Assembly: GCF_004115265.2 (NCBI RefSeq)
Contig: NC_046306.1
Coordinates: 11,111,324 to 11,175,323, forward strand
Length of the DNA stretch: 64,000 bases
Reading direction: 5' to 3'
Origin: Rhinolophus ferrumequinum
Taxonomy: Eukaryota > Chordata > Mammalia > Chiroptera > Rhinolophidae
A program made the translations under genes and the position numbers. Below, one piece after another: positions 53,776 through 63,843 of this stretch. The notes beneath the pieces were generated by a model. It searched no databases and was not told where the DNA came from. It saw only the letters and a program-made list of their open reading frames with translations. Numbering within the stretch: the stretch's first letter is position 1; the number at the start of each line of letters is the position of its first letter.

Positions 53776-54290
53776 AATGTTACCTATTACCGTAAGCGTG
53801 GCCATCCTACCTCACCCAGTAGCTTGTCAAAACATAGTATTCTATATCTGCTACCCAGGGTACTGGTATTCTCATTGTTCTCCAGCTTTGTGATGTAATT
53901 CTCATATTGATATCTGACTCCATGTCTCCCACAAGACCCCAGGTTTTTTGAGGAATATCTCTTTGCATGACCTCAGGGCCGAACACTGGGCTAATACAGT
54001 ATGGTTTGCTAAATATCTATTCTGCTAATGAATGGTTAAATTTAGTTCCTCCTGCTGCCTTCCCAGCAGGCCAGCCCCAGCTCTGTCAGAACGATGAGTA
54101 TCTGTTTCTTAGACTGTCCAGCTTCAGGCTGGAGCCTGCTTCTGGAAGTATCCAGCGATCTCAGGTCTCAGGGATTATGTCACCCCAAATTCCCCTCATC
54201 CCAATACACACAAAATGAAGCTCCTAAAAATTTGTCTTCATGTCCCTTCTCGCATCCGCATGGCACACCGGCAATGTGGCAATAACATGA
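53776..54290. other. unassigned
   Basis: No feature recognised in about 510 bases. Confidence 0.4.
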
Positions 54291-54294
54291 AATT

Positions 54295-54855
54295 TTAAAT
54301 ACACACAGACACTTGCATATATTAGTACCAAAGCTTACATGTCCCGAAACCCATTGACCCAGCAATTCCACTTCTAGGAATTTTTCCTACGGATAACCCT
54401 TACCCGAAACAGATGAATAAGGATATTTATTATTGCATCGTCTGGAATAGCCAAAAACTAGAAACAACCCAAATGTCCATCAATAGGAGATGGTTAAATA
54501 AATTATGATATAGTGGCTACTACTCCATAACCATTGAAAAAGAATAAAACAGGTCTATGTGGCTTGATCAGGAGCAATGCTCCCAAACAGATGGGTGAGT
54601 GCAAATAGCCAGGAGCAGAGCAGTGGAGGTGGCATGCCACTACTTGTGTCAATACAAGGAGGGGGGGAAGGAATTGTGCTCTGTCTGCACAGGCGCTTTC
54701 TCCTAACTGGCGTTCTGGTCGGAATTGCCTCTGGGGTCATCAAAGGGTCAGGGATAGCAGGGAAACAGTCTTTCTCTGGATACATTTCTGTATTTGAATT
54801 CTTTCCCATGTGCATGCATTTCCTATTGAAAATAATTTTTAAATTAATATAATCT
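54295..54855 (+). mobile_element. L1 3' region, sense
   Basis: 'ttgacccagcaattccactt', 'gaaacaacccaaatgtccat', 'ttaaataaattatgatatag', closing with A/T-rich 'aaaataatttttaaattaat'. Confidence 0.82.
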
Positions 54856-55109
54856 ATGCATTATATCTTTGTCAGAAAGCGGTCAGCTTTGGACCACATA
54901 CTAACAGGATGTGTACTATTCTTGAAAGGTTGAGAATTCTCAGTCTGTTCTCTGCTGAGTGATGTCAGCAAAAGCTGAGCGACCTTGAGAGTTGATTTCG
55001 GTGGAGGTGTCCTTACATAATGCTCAGTCGGCAACAATCCCTGGCCCCTGTGAGGCACTTTCCAATATACCAGGCTCAGAGGCTCTTTACTTTGGCGAGC
55101 CCATCTACC
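54856..55109. other. unassigned
   Basis: No feature recognised. Confidence 0.4.
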
Positions 55110-55205
55110 CTGAGAACACTGGGGAGTCACTGAGGTGGGCAGGACCTTGTGAAGGTCACACAATCAGAAAACACCCGAGCCAGGCTTGAACTCGTATCTC
55201 CTTCT
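55110..55205 (-). mobile_element. MIR fragment
   Basis: 'ccttgtgaaggtcacacaat', 'gagccaggcttgaactcgta'. Confidence 0.7.
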
Positions 55206-56289
55206 CTGCTCCTTTCACATGGTCTGAAGTGGCAATCTTTTGAGGTCATCTGAGACATTCCATCAACAGAGCTCTATCAAGTGCTTCTGCGTGCCAGTTA
55301 CCTGTGATTCCCATATGGCTACATCCAGTGGTTGGTCCTCAGACCTCGTCTGACCGGACTGGTTGGTCAGGAGCACTTGATGAGGCGAGCGCTCCTTCCT
55401 CCCTCACTTGCTTCCCTCAGGTTCTAGGATACCCCTGTCCTGGTTCTTCTCCTCCCACCTCACGATGTCTTGGCATCTTTGTTGGTTCACTCTCACAGCC
55501 AAATGTTCTCACTATGGCGAGCCCCGGGGATTGGCCCTCGGACCTGTCTCTTGTTCCTAGAACTCCCAGTTCTAGGTGATCTCATCCTGTGTCATACCAT
55601 CCAGATGCCGACAGCTCTCACGTTTAACTCCAGCCCAGACTCCTTCCCTTCACCCAATTGCACCCTTGGCATCCAGCTACTTGGGTGACCAGTAGTTGCT
55701 CCTCCCCTCACACATCCTACCCTGCTGCTCTTCCCACTGCTGTCCCCACCTCAGCTGGCACCACACTCTGTCCTCCCAGCACTCAGGCCAAAAAATGGTG
55801 ATGTCATCCATGCCTCTCTCACCCCACACAAACCCTGTCAACCGGACTTTGCAAGGAGATCCGAGACTTGTCCCCTCTCTCCATGTCCACAGTCTCTACC
55901 CTGGTTTGAGCCAGCTTCACCTCAGGCCTGGAATATTCCAACAGCCTTCCCACTGGTCTCCCTCCTTCTGCCCTACCCCCTGTAGTCTATTTTCAACCCC
56001 ACAGCCAGAGTTCACCTTGGAGAACATGTCAGTCTGTATCTCTTCCCTCCTGACCAGTGATTTCCTGTCTCATTTAGAGGAAAAAACGAGCTCTTTAACA
56101 GGCCTTCCTGTTCCTCCTTCCTTGGTGCCCTTTGACCTCACCCTCCACTATTTCCTCTCTGGCTCCAAACCTGCCAGCATGGTGAGCTCTTGCTGTTCCT
56201 CCAACACCCAGCGCAGGCAGGGCATTCTCAGGGCGGGGCTCCCCTTCCTTCTACCTTCAGGCCTCTCAGCCTCGCGCTATGGACGTTTG

Positions 56290-56448
56290 GAACCGGATAA
56301 TTCTGTTGGAAGGTTCGTCCTGTGCATTGTAGGATGGTCAGCAGCATTCCTGACCTCCACCCACCAGCTGCCAGGAGCACCTCCACATCTCCAGAAACTG
56401 CCCAATGTCCCCTGGGGGCAAAAATCGCCCAGGTTGGGAACCACTGCC
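56290..56448 (-). mobile_element. MER5A (hAT-Charlie), antisense
   Basis: 'ctgtgcattgtaggatggtc', 'acccaccagctgccaggagc', 'ggttgggaaccactgccc'. Sits in L2. Confidence 0.85.
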
Positions 56449-56679
56449 CTACCTGTACGGCTCTCCCCACACTTCCCGATGCCTTGTCCCTCATCATTTT
56501 CACGTCTCGGCTCAAGGTCACCTCCTTATCACAGCCCCCGTCCACTCTGATTATCAGTGCTGCCCACCCCAGACTCCCTAGTTGCCCTCCTGCTATATTT
56601 TTCTCCACAGCACTCATCACCATTTTTTTGTTTTATTGTCTTTCTCTTCTTAATAGAACGTAAGCCTCAAAAAGCTGAG

Positions 56680-56945
56680 ATTTTTTTTTTTTTTTTTTAT
56701 TGGGGAAGGGGAACAGGACTTTATTGGGGAACAGTGTGTACTTCCAGGAATTTTTTCCAAGTCAAGTTGTTGTCCTTTCAGTCTTAGTTGTGGAGGGCGC
56801 AGCTCAGCTCCAGGTCCAGTTGCTGTTGCTAGTTGCAGGGGGCGCAGCCCACCATCCCTTTCTCCCTTTCGGGAGTCGAACCGACAACCTTGTGGTTGAG
56901 AGGACGCGCTCCAACCACCTGAGCCATCCGGGAGCTCAGCGGCAG
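56680..56945 (-). mobile_element. bat SINE, antisense, inside L2
   Basis: T run, then 'aggaattttttccaagtcaa', 'agctcagctccaggtccagt', 'gggagtcgaaccgacaacct', 'tccaaccacctgagccatcc'. Identical target duplications ctcaaaaagctgag at 56666-56679 and 56946-56959. 56835-56845 reads GCAGGGGGCGC, a near-CTCF core. Confidence 0.94.
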
Positions 56946-57060
56946 CTCAAAAAGCTGAGGGTTTTTATCTGTTGCATTCACAGCTGTGTATCCCCAGCAC
57001 TTACAGCACAACCTGGCACATAGTAGACACTGAGTAAGTCGTTCTTGAGGGAACAAACAC

Positions 57061-57204
57061 CAGGCCTTGTGACAGATGTGTGAGGCGAGGCCTTGGTCTT
57101 GAGAGACTTGCATTCCGGTGTGGGCGCTGGGAACAAACACATGATAACATATATGCAGTGACGGGTGGCGATGAGAGCAAGAAAGAAAAGTAAAGCAGGT
57201 ACGT
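57061..57204 (-). mobile_element. possible L2 piece, antisense
   Basis: 'gggaacaaacacatgataac', 'gggtggcgatgagagcaaga' recalls the antisense L2 middle; weak. Confidence 0.35.
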
Positions 57205-57289
57205 TGGTTTCCTAGGACTGCCGTGACCAAGTACCACAGACTGGGTGGCTTAAAACAGCAGATTTAGTGTCTTGCAGTTCTGGAGGCTA

Positions 57290-57541
57290 TCGTGTTTTCC
57301 CGAAGAGAAGACCTAGCCAGACAATCAGCTCTAATACATTGTTTGGAACAAAAATTAATAAAAGACCCAGTCTTATTTTGCTATAAGACTGGGTACGGTA
57401 TAATATAATATAATATAATATAATATAATATAATATAATATAATACAATACAATACAATACCAGGTCTCATATTAATTTTTACTCCAAAGGACGCATTAG
57501 AGCTGATTGTCCGGCTAGGGCTTATTTTTGGGGAAACACGG
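57290..57541. mobile_element. palindromic Tc1/mariner-type MITE, 252 bp
   Basis: Ends tcgtgttttcccgaagagaa and '...atttttggggaaacacg'; TA at 57288-57289 and 57542-57543. Removing it restores the LTR 'ggaggc-ta-gaagtctgaa'. Arms share 'aatcagctctaat' and its complement. The centre is a TATAA microsatellite. Confidence 0.92.
57399..57461. repeat. (TATAA)n/(TACAA)n microsatellite in the MITE centre
   Basis: About 12 five-base units; the last four read CAATA. Lies at the symmetry axis of the palindrome. Confidence 0.95.
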
Positions 57542-57900
57542 TAGAAGTCTGAAATCAAGGTGTGGGCAGGTGTGGGCTCCTCTGAAACTGGCGGGGGGAA
57601 TTTGTCCTCACTCCTTCTGGCTTCTGGTGGGTGGCAGCCATCTCTGGCGTCGCTTAGTTTGGAGCTGCCTCACTCTGATCCTCTGGCTTCACAAGCCCTC
57701 CCTGTGTCTTTTCACATCATCTTACGGCTGTAGATGTCCGTCTCTGTGTCCAAATTTCCTATTGGATTAGGGGCCACCCCATGACCCTACTTTAACTTGA
57801 CTACCTCTGCAAAGACCCTGTTTCCAAATAAGGCCACATTCTGAGCTACTTGGGGGGTTAGGACTTCAGTCTTTTGGGGGACACAGTTTAATCCCAACAG

Positions 57901-58335
57901 CAGGTCTGAGAAATTAGAGGGCGCCGCTTTAGGGAGGGGGTCAGGGAAGGCCTCTCTGAATTGAGCAGAGACCTGAATGAAGAGAGGGTGTGAGTCTTGT
58001 GATTTGGGGGGGGAGCATTCCAGGCAGAGGGAACAGCAAGTACAAAGTGGCATAATCAAGGTACCCAACCTCCCAATGCTGTGATGATTCCATGACTTAA
58101 CATCTGGAGAAAGCTAAGAGGCAGGCCTGGCACCCAGTTAGCAGGCAGTTAATATGAGTGTTATTATTGTTGTTGTTATTGTCCATTCTTTTAACAGGCT
58201 CTGACTCAGTGCAGGCCTAGCTGCCTTCTGGCGCTGGGGATCCAGAATGAAGAAGTCAGACAGCATCCTGTCTTCCGGCTGCTGACGACCTAGTTGGGGG
58301 ACACCAAGGGACCCCCAAATCAACAGAGACCAGCA
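57901..58335 (-). mobile_element. L2, antisense, with a MIR piece inside
   Basis: 'tcagggaaggcctctctgaa', 'agcattccaggcagagggaa', 'cagcaagtacaaagtggcat' and later 'tggggatccagaatgaagaa'. 58080-58180 is sense MIR ('ggcctggcacccagttagca'). Confidence 0.75.
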
Positions 58336-58717
58336 TGTGGTGTGACTGTTGATAGTCACAAGCTCCCTACGACAGGGCACTGTCACAGAGGGTGACTGCT
58401 TGATGCCGCTGGGTGTCTTCTCTAGATAAAGCAAGCAGGGAAGTGACCTTCAAGCTGAGGGATCTTTCCAGATGAGCATGTTGTTAGGGGAAGTGCATGG
58501 AGAAAGATCCAGGGGTCAGGTCGAGATGGATGACCAGGTTGGCACTGGCTGTAGGTGACGTGCCCCAAAGGTGAGTCTGGTAACAGCTGCAAGTCACTTC
58601 CGGTTAATTAGAAAGAGGATGGATCCTGATCAACTTGATCTCAAACCCCAGACTTCCTTTGCCATCCCTATGGCCATCCCATCCCCACCACAAAGTAAAG
58701 AAAACATGGGTGAGAAA
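58336..58717. other. unassigned, probably degraded L2
   Basis: 'gatgaccaggttggcactgg' may still be L2; no firm call. Confidence 0.35.
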
Positions 58718-58719
58718 TA

Positions 58720-58799
58720 TTAGGTTGGTGCAAAAGTAATTGTGGTTTAAAAGGTTAAAAATAATTGCAAAAACCACAATTACTTTTGCACCAACCTAA
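58720..58799. mobile_element. MADE1-like mariner MITE, 80 bp hairpin
   Basis: Exactly 80 bases, starting ttaggttggtgcaaaagtaa and ending with its complement. The outer 29 bases of each arm (58720-58748 and 58771-58799) are perfect complements. TA flanks at 58718-58719 and 58800-58801. Length, ends and TA target match MADE1, the non-autonomous partner of the primate Hsmar1 mariner. The near-absence of decay suggests a young copy. Confidence 0.93.
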
Positions 58800-58801
58800 T
58801 A

Positions 58802-59324
58802 CAATTCCCCAAGTCAGACTCCAGTGTTCACGTCTGACTTTGGGTCCAGGAGGGAGCAATTAAGAACAAGTACCAGGGATGCCCCTGTTTACCTGTTGGG
58901 CGCCTTGCAAAGAGAGTTCTTTGGTGTGTCGATCAGGTGGCTCCATATTCTCAAAGGGTTCTCTGGGTTGGATTAAACTCCTCTTCTCAAATACCCTAGA
59001 AAATCCTTTTCTCCTGGGAATTCATTTATCCCTTAATTATTTCAGGGTGATTTTCCAGCAAATGGGAGGGTATGGTAGGTGTTTAACAAATGCTTAATGC
59101 AACAATGTTGAATCAAGTTCGCTGAAGTCCCTTCTTCCCACCTAGGAGATGAACACTGTGGCTGTTTTGGCATTCCATGGTCATGTTTCTTTCCTTCTGA
59201 CACTGTATTTTGTTATTTTGCTTCATTTTGGGAGAAAAGCCAGAAATCTGACTTAAACCTAATTTCTTTCCCATGTAGTTGGGCCTAGAGAGAAAGCACA
59301 GGAAGACAGACCTGTTCAAGACCC
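58802..59324. other. unassigned
   Basis: No feature recognised in about 520 bases. Confidence 0.4.
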
Positions 59325-59420
59325 AGAATGAGACAGAGAGAGAGCGAGGGAGAGAGGAAGAGATAGAAATAAGGAGGGAGGGAGAGAGAGAGAGAGAGAA
59401 AGGAAGAGAGAGAGAGATAG
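59325..59420. repeat. (GA)n-rich purine tract
   Basis: Long run of G and A with GAGA repeats; polypurine mirror-like, so can form triplex DNA in principle. Confidence 0.95.
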
Positions 59421-59457
59421 GGAATTTTCTTAACTCTGTCATGGAGACTAGCGGGTT

Positions 59458-59580
59458 TATATTCACTCATCTCACAAATATTTAAGGAGTGCCTACTAAA
59501 ACACTATGCCGGGCCCTAGGAGTCCATCATCAAAACCAAAGTCAAGTCCCTGCCCTCCTGTGGGTTACAGTTTATTGCAT
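59458..59580 (-). mobile_element. L2 3' end, antisense
   Basis: 'aatatttaaggagtgcctac', 'caaagtcaagtccctgccct'. Confidence 0.8.
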
Positions 59581-59869
59581 TCACATCTGATTAGCTTGAA
59601 GAAGAGCTTTAGCATGAGATGAGAATCCCAAAGACAGGGCACTTTGTTTCTTGGCCCTCCCACTCAATAGCTATCCTCAGTTTTCCCCTGTAAAATGGGT
59701 TCAGCCATCCATGCTGTGTAGCTCAGAAAGGTTTATGGAGAGGTCCCCAGGAGATGGCATCTAGGAAAATGGAGTAGAAGGATGGCCACACTCGTTTGTT
59801 TTGTTTTTTGTTTTTAATGGCATCTGTACTGGATACTACCTAAGAACAGGGTAGATTGTTTTCTCGGAG
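59581..59869. other. unassigned
   Basis: No feature recognised. Confidence 0.4.
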
Positions 59870-59975
59870 TCCTTACCACACCCTAAGTGACTGGTGCTGT
59901 TATCTCCCTTACCCAGAGGCAGAAATGGGTCAGAAAGGTTGAGTTACTCTTCTGAGGAGGCTCAGGGTTCCAAAA
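59870..59975 (-). mobile_element. MIR fragment
   Basis: 'ctgttatctcccttacccag', 'aggttgagttactcttctga'. Confidence 0.6.
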
Positions 59976-60029
59976 CAGAAAGGTAACAGAGAAGACATTA
60001 CCAGGGCAAGATTGATGAGGCCAGAGAGT

Positions 60030-60148
60030 TAGGCGTGCCAGATTAAATACAGGATGTACTTAGACTAAAACATTGTTTGTTGTTTATCTGAAATTCAAAT
60101 TTCACTGGGCATCCTGTATTTTTATTTGCTAAACCTAGGCACCCTACA
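60030..60148. mobile_element. short palindromic DNA transposon
   Basis: 'cagattaaatacaggatgta' and 'catcctgtatttttatttgc' form the arms around 'gtttgttgtttatctg'. A common mammalian MITE; name uncertain. Confidence 0.55.
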
Positions 60149-60559
60149 GGGGTACTAATGTCAGGTTGGTGGAGACCTGGAGCCCCTGAGGCTGGAGAGC
60201 TAGGGGGTGGGTATGAACAATTAAAAGGGGCAAGGATGGGAAGACCCAGAACTCAGGCAATTTCTGCAGCCTCCAGCCCCCAGGGTAACCCACCCCTTCT
60301 GCCTGAGGGGGCTTCAGCTCCTTCGAGACACTCCCGGTGAGTATGAAGTAAGCAGTTTTTAGGCTGACTTGTCCCTGCACCTCAGCTCCTCTGGGCCACT
60401 CCCAGTTTGCTTTACATATAAATGACTGTGGCTTCCGTTTGTAACCTGGCTACTTCCAGGGGGCTCCATTTTCCCTGCAGCCTCGTTAAAACTCAACTTT
60501 CCTAATTTGACTTGAAAATGACTCAGGCATCCTCACGGTGGATTCATTCAGCCATTCCC
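60149..60559. other. unassigned
   Basis: GC-rich first half, no feature recognised. Confidence 0.4.
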
Positions 60560-61555
60560 TGTTCAACATTCACCAAATTATTTTTGAGCACCTACTATGT
60601 GTCAGGAGATACAGAACTGACAAAACAGACACTAAATAAGTTAATCATAGGAATTTATATCCATTTATTAAACATGTATTAAGTATTAAATGATGATTGC
60701 CATAAGCACCATGCGGGCAACATCTAACAGGGGGATCTGACTTACTGGGAAGTGGGTCCAGGAAGGCTACCTTGAAGAAATGAATTTTGTTATGGGTTTT
60801 GAAGGATAGTAGGAGTTATCTGATAACAGTGATAGCTAAGTGGTGCCAGACATTGCAACTACACACTTTTACTTCAAGAACTAGTTTAGTCCCGACTACA
60901 CTCTGGGAGGTGTTATTATCCACTTTTTATAGGCCCAGAGAGGTTAAGTTACTTGCACAAGGTCACACAGCAGGGAGCGAATGGCAGCGTCAGATATGGG
61001 ACTCAGCCAGCCTAGTTCAGGGTCTTCCAAGATGGCTAGGGTCTGTCTGGAGACCTGAGCTAAAGTTGAAGAAGGGAATCCTATAGACACCGCCCTCCCC
61101 CCTGCCCCCAAAAGGCTTGGTTAGGCATTTGAGACTGGCCTGAGAACAATAGGAAACCTTTGAAGGGTTTTTGAGGTGGAGGTTGGGGGATGGGGGTGTG
61201 TCCTGGTCCAAATTGAAATTTCAAAAGATCCCTCTGGCTGCTGAGGGTGGGGGATGGGAGCAGACTGGGGCCTGGGGGCTGGTGGGAGGCTGTTCCCTTC
61301 CTGCCCAGATTAACAGATAATGGTGGCTCTGAGCAAGTCACCAACCCTGCAGAATGGTGCTACGCGGCCGGAATCGACAGTGGAAGACACTCAGAAGGTA
61401 AATCCCAGAGGACTCCGGGATGGGAGGTGGGAGAGAGAGAGGTCAAGGGTGACGTCCAGATTTGGGGCTTGTGGAATTGGGGCTTGCGGGAAATACTGGA
61501 GGGGGTGAGGTTTGGTCACCTGCGAGCACCTGAGAGCTGAGTTTTGATCAAATGG
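60560..61555 (-). mobile_element. L2, antisense, 1 kb, with a MIR insert
   Basis: 'gagcacctactatgtgtcag', 'gaaggctaccttgaagaaat', then 'gaaacctttgaagggttttt', 'cctctggctgctgagggtgg', 'gacgtccagatttggggctt'. Interrupted by MIR at 60885-61020. Confidence 0.82.
60885..61020 (-). mobile_element. MIR, antisense
   Basis: 'tattatccactttttatagg', 'cagagaggttaagttacttg', 'cacaaggtcacacagcaggg'. Confidence 0.88.
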
Positions 61556-61719
61556 CCCCGTGTTTGGGATTTACTTTTTGTCTTGCTGTGGTTTTTGTTG
61601 TTGTTAAATTGCTTCCTGGTCGCCTGAATGTTTCCTGCCTATTACGGTTCCCTGTCTCCGTAGTGTTTGTTTCTTGGAATTTTAGAGTTTGAGAGGGCTT
61701 AGACCTCATTTTTCTCATC

Positions 61720-61895
61720 AGTGTCTTCCTTTTGCAGATGGGTAAATGATTTAATCTCTCTGCACCTCAGTTTCCTCACCTGTAAAATGAGAGTAAGTTA
61801 GTACTTGGTTCATAGACTTGTGGGGAGGATTAATTAATATGCAAGATGTGCTCTGAACAGTATCTGGCCTGGGTAAACTTCTGTAAGTGCAGCTG
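61720..61895 (+). mobile_element. MIR
   Basis: 'ctctctgcacctcagtttcc', 'tcacctgtaaaatgagagta', 'acagtatctggcctggg'. The 61556-61719 stretch before it is unassigned. Confidence 0.85.
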
Positions 61896-62079
61896 CTCTT
61901 ACAAGAAGACGCTCCTGCTGACCTTGTAACGAGGGAAATGGAGGCAGGGTGGCTGTAGAAGGAAGGTTAAAGCCCACAGACGTCACTCCAGTTATTTGGC
62001 AAGTACCTATGAAGCATCCTTTTGTACCAGTAATAAGCAACCTGTTTAAAAAATATGGACCGAAGCTCAAGGGATTTAC

Positions 62080-62420
62080 ATTCACTCAAATGAATAAACA
62101 TTGAGAGACTCCCAAATGCCAGACCTACTCTAGATTCTGGGGTTACAACAGTGTGTATGAAAACAAGTTTCCTCCTTGAACAGCAGATACAACACCGCAT
62201 CTGAGAATGTACTAAGTGCTAGGAAGAAAAGGAAACCGCTGTTGTGATGTGATGTGATTCAAGGGGGCTGCCTGGAGGAGGTGACATTTGGTCCTGGGTC
62301 TGAAACAGAAGGAGCAAGTGCAAAGGGGTCCATAACAGGTTTGGCAAGAGACAACTGACACATTTTGAGGACCCCAAAGTAGGTTAAGGTGGTTGGAGTG
62401 CAGTAAGCAGTTGAAGGAAA
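62080..62420 (-). mobile_element. L2, antisense
   Basis: 'caaatgccagacctactcta', 'gctgcctggaggaggtgaca', 'agcaagtgcaaaggggtcca'. The 62421-62604 gap is unassigned. Confidence 0.8.
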
Positions 62421-62604
62421 AGATTAGTTGATTCTATTTCTACATATTGCTGTAGATGAAATTACCACAATTTCACTTTTTGTTTTATTCATATACAAAT
62501 TATAACTTTATACAGTTCAACCTGATAGATTGTAGAAGAAAGTACAAAATCCATATTGTGGTTGATCTAGTGGAGATCTTGTACAGAAACTACTTTATGT
62601 AAGG

Positions 62605-63500
62605 AGAAAATGCCATTCATTGGGCAAATATTTATTGAGCAGCTACTATGCCCTAGGCCTGTGCTGGTCCTGGGCACGCTGGTGAACAGATATACAAAGT
62701 CCCTGCCTTTGTACACAGACCAAAAGTAAGTAAGCAAAGAAATAAGGTGCTTATACGTTGTGCCAAGTCCTAGGAAGAAAATAACAGAGTGATATCCCAG
62801 AAAACGTAGGGGAGCTGGTATCATCTGGATAGTCAGGAAAGGCCTCTTGGAAGAGTGGCATTTGTGATAGGACCTGTGTCATGAAAAGGAGCCACCATGT
62901 GAATGAATGTGTTCCAGGCGGAGACTGTGGGTGCAGAGGACCTGAGGAAGGAGGTCAATGCTACTAGAATAGAGGGGGATGGGGAGGAAGAGTCATTTGA
63001 GAGGAGACCAGAGTAAGGACCAGCCTGGACAGGGCTCTGCAGGCCATGTGCAGAGTGACAGGATACTCTTCTGAAAGGGGGGGGTTGCAAAGGTTTTCTG
63101 TGAAGGACCAGATAGTAAATATTTTAGGCTCTGAGGGCCATATATCGTCTGTTAGAACCACTCGGCCCTGCCATTGTAGACAAAAGCAGGCATTGACAAT
63201 AAATTAATGAATGCCTGTGGCTGTGTTCCAATCAAACATTACTATGGACACTGACATTTGAATTTCATAGAATTTATGCATGGCATAAATTATTTTTATT
63301 TATTTATTTTTTCCCCAGCCATTTCCATTTTGAGCTGGAAGGCCAGACATGAACAGGAGATAGGCGGGTTTGGCCCGTGGGTGGTAGTTTGCAGACTCTG
63401 GTTCTAAAGTCATGGGAAGCCACTGGAGGGTTTTGAGCAGGGGAATGAATGAAAGGATGGGATTTACGGTGGGACGGCAGGACGACATGGCTCAATGCCA
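62605..63500 (-). mobile_element. L2, antisense, split by a hAT element
   Basis: 'caaatatttattgagcagct', 'caggaaaggcctcttggaag', 'gtgttccaggcggagactgt', and after the insert 'aagccactggagggttttga'. Confidence 0.85.
63080..63402 (+). mobile_element. ancient hAT-type element, long form
   Basis: 'gttgcaaaggttttctgtga', 'aaatattttaggctctgagg', 'ggacactgacatttgaattt', 'gtgggtggtagtttgcagac'. Same family as 7649 and 26705, inserted into L2. Confidence 0.8.
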
Positions 63501-63843
63501 GAAAGTGGATATAATCATGTAGAATGTGAGCGATCGTTGAGTCCTTCAACAAACACTACATTCCTATCTCAGTCATGCTGTGGGAGGGGACCCGTGATCT
63601 GCAGGGCACAGTTCTACACTCTGGGATTTATAACAGCAGGGGAGTCTGAGAGCGAGGTACAAACATCTACAACTTTCAAAGGCAAAAGAGAGACACAAAA
63701 CAAAAGTTGCGTTGGAAAACAGCAAGGTGGCAGAGGTGGTTGGCGTGGCATGAGCCTGGGGGAAAGTGGTAGGAGTTAAGGGGAGGGCACTGTGGAGGAA
63801 CTGGGATTTTTATCCCATGTGAAATGAGAAGGCTGTGGATGGT
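63501..63843. other. unassigned
   Basis: No named repeat or gene; may be further L2 decay. Confidence 0.35.

Larger units (their letters stand above)
55390..57060 (+). mobile_element. L2, sense, about 1.65 kb with two inserts
   Basis: End of the L2 reverse-transcriptase gene followed by its 3' UTR: 'ttctaggtgatctcatcctg', 'ccagatgccgacagctctca', 'cactcaggccaaaaaatggt', 'cccctgtagtctattttcaa', 'tatccccagcacttacagca', 'ctggcacatagtagacac'. Inserts: MER5A at 56290-56448 and a SINE at 56680-56945. Frames are broken; the 284-codon open frame at 55696-56550 is a composite of L2 and MER5A. Confidence 0.85.
57205..57900 (-). mobile_element. MLT1 LTR fossil, split by a MITE
   Basis: 'gtttcctaggactgccgtga', 'cttgcagttctggaggcta', then after the MITE 'gaagtctgaaatcaaggtgt', 'cctctgcaaagaccctgttt', 'cacagtttaatcccaacagc'. 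Solo, ancient. Confidence 0.9.

Noticed and set aside
55696-56550. 284-codon open frame, the longest in the window
   Set aside because: It runs through L2 and an antisense MER5A; residues follow the repeats, and no domain is present.
59113-59466. 117-codon open frame rich in S, L and P
   Set aside because: Caused by the GA/CT low-complexity tract at 59325-59420.
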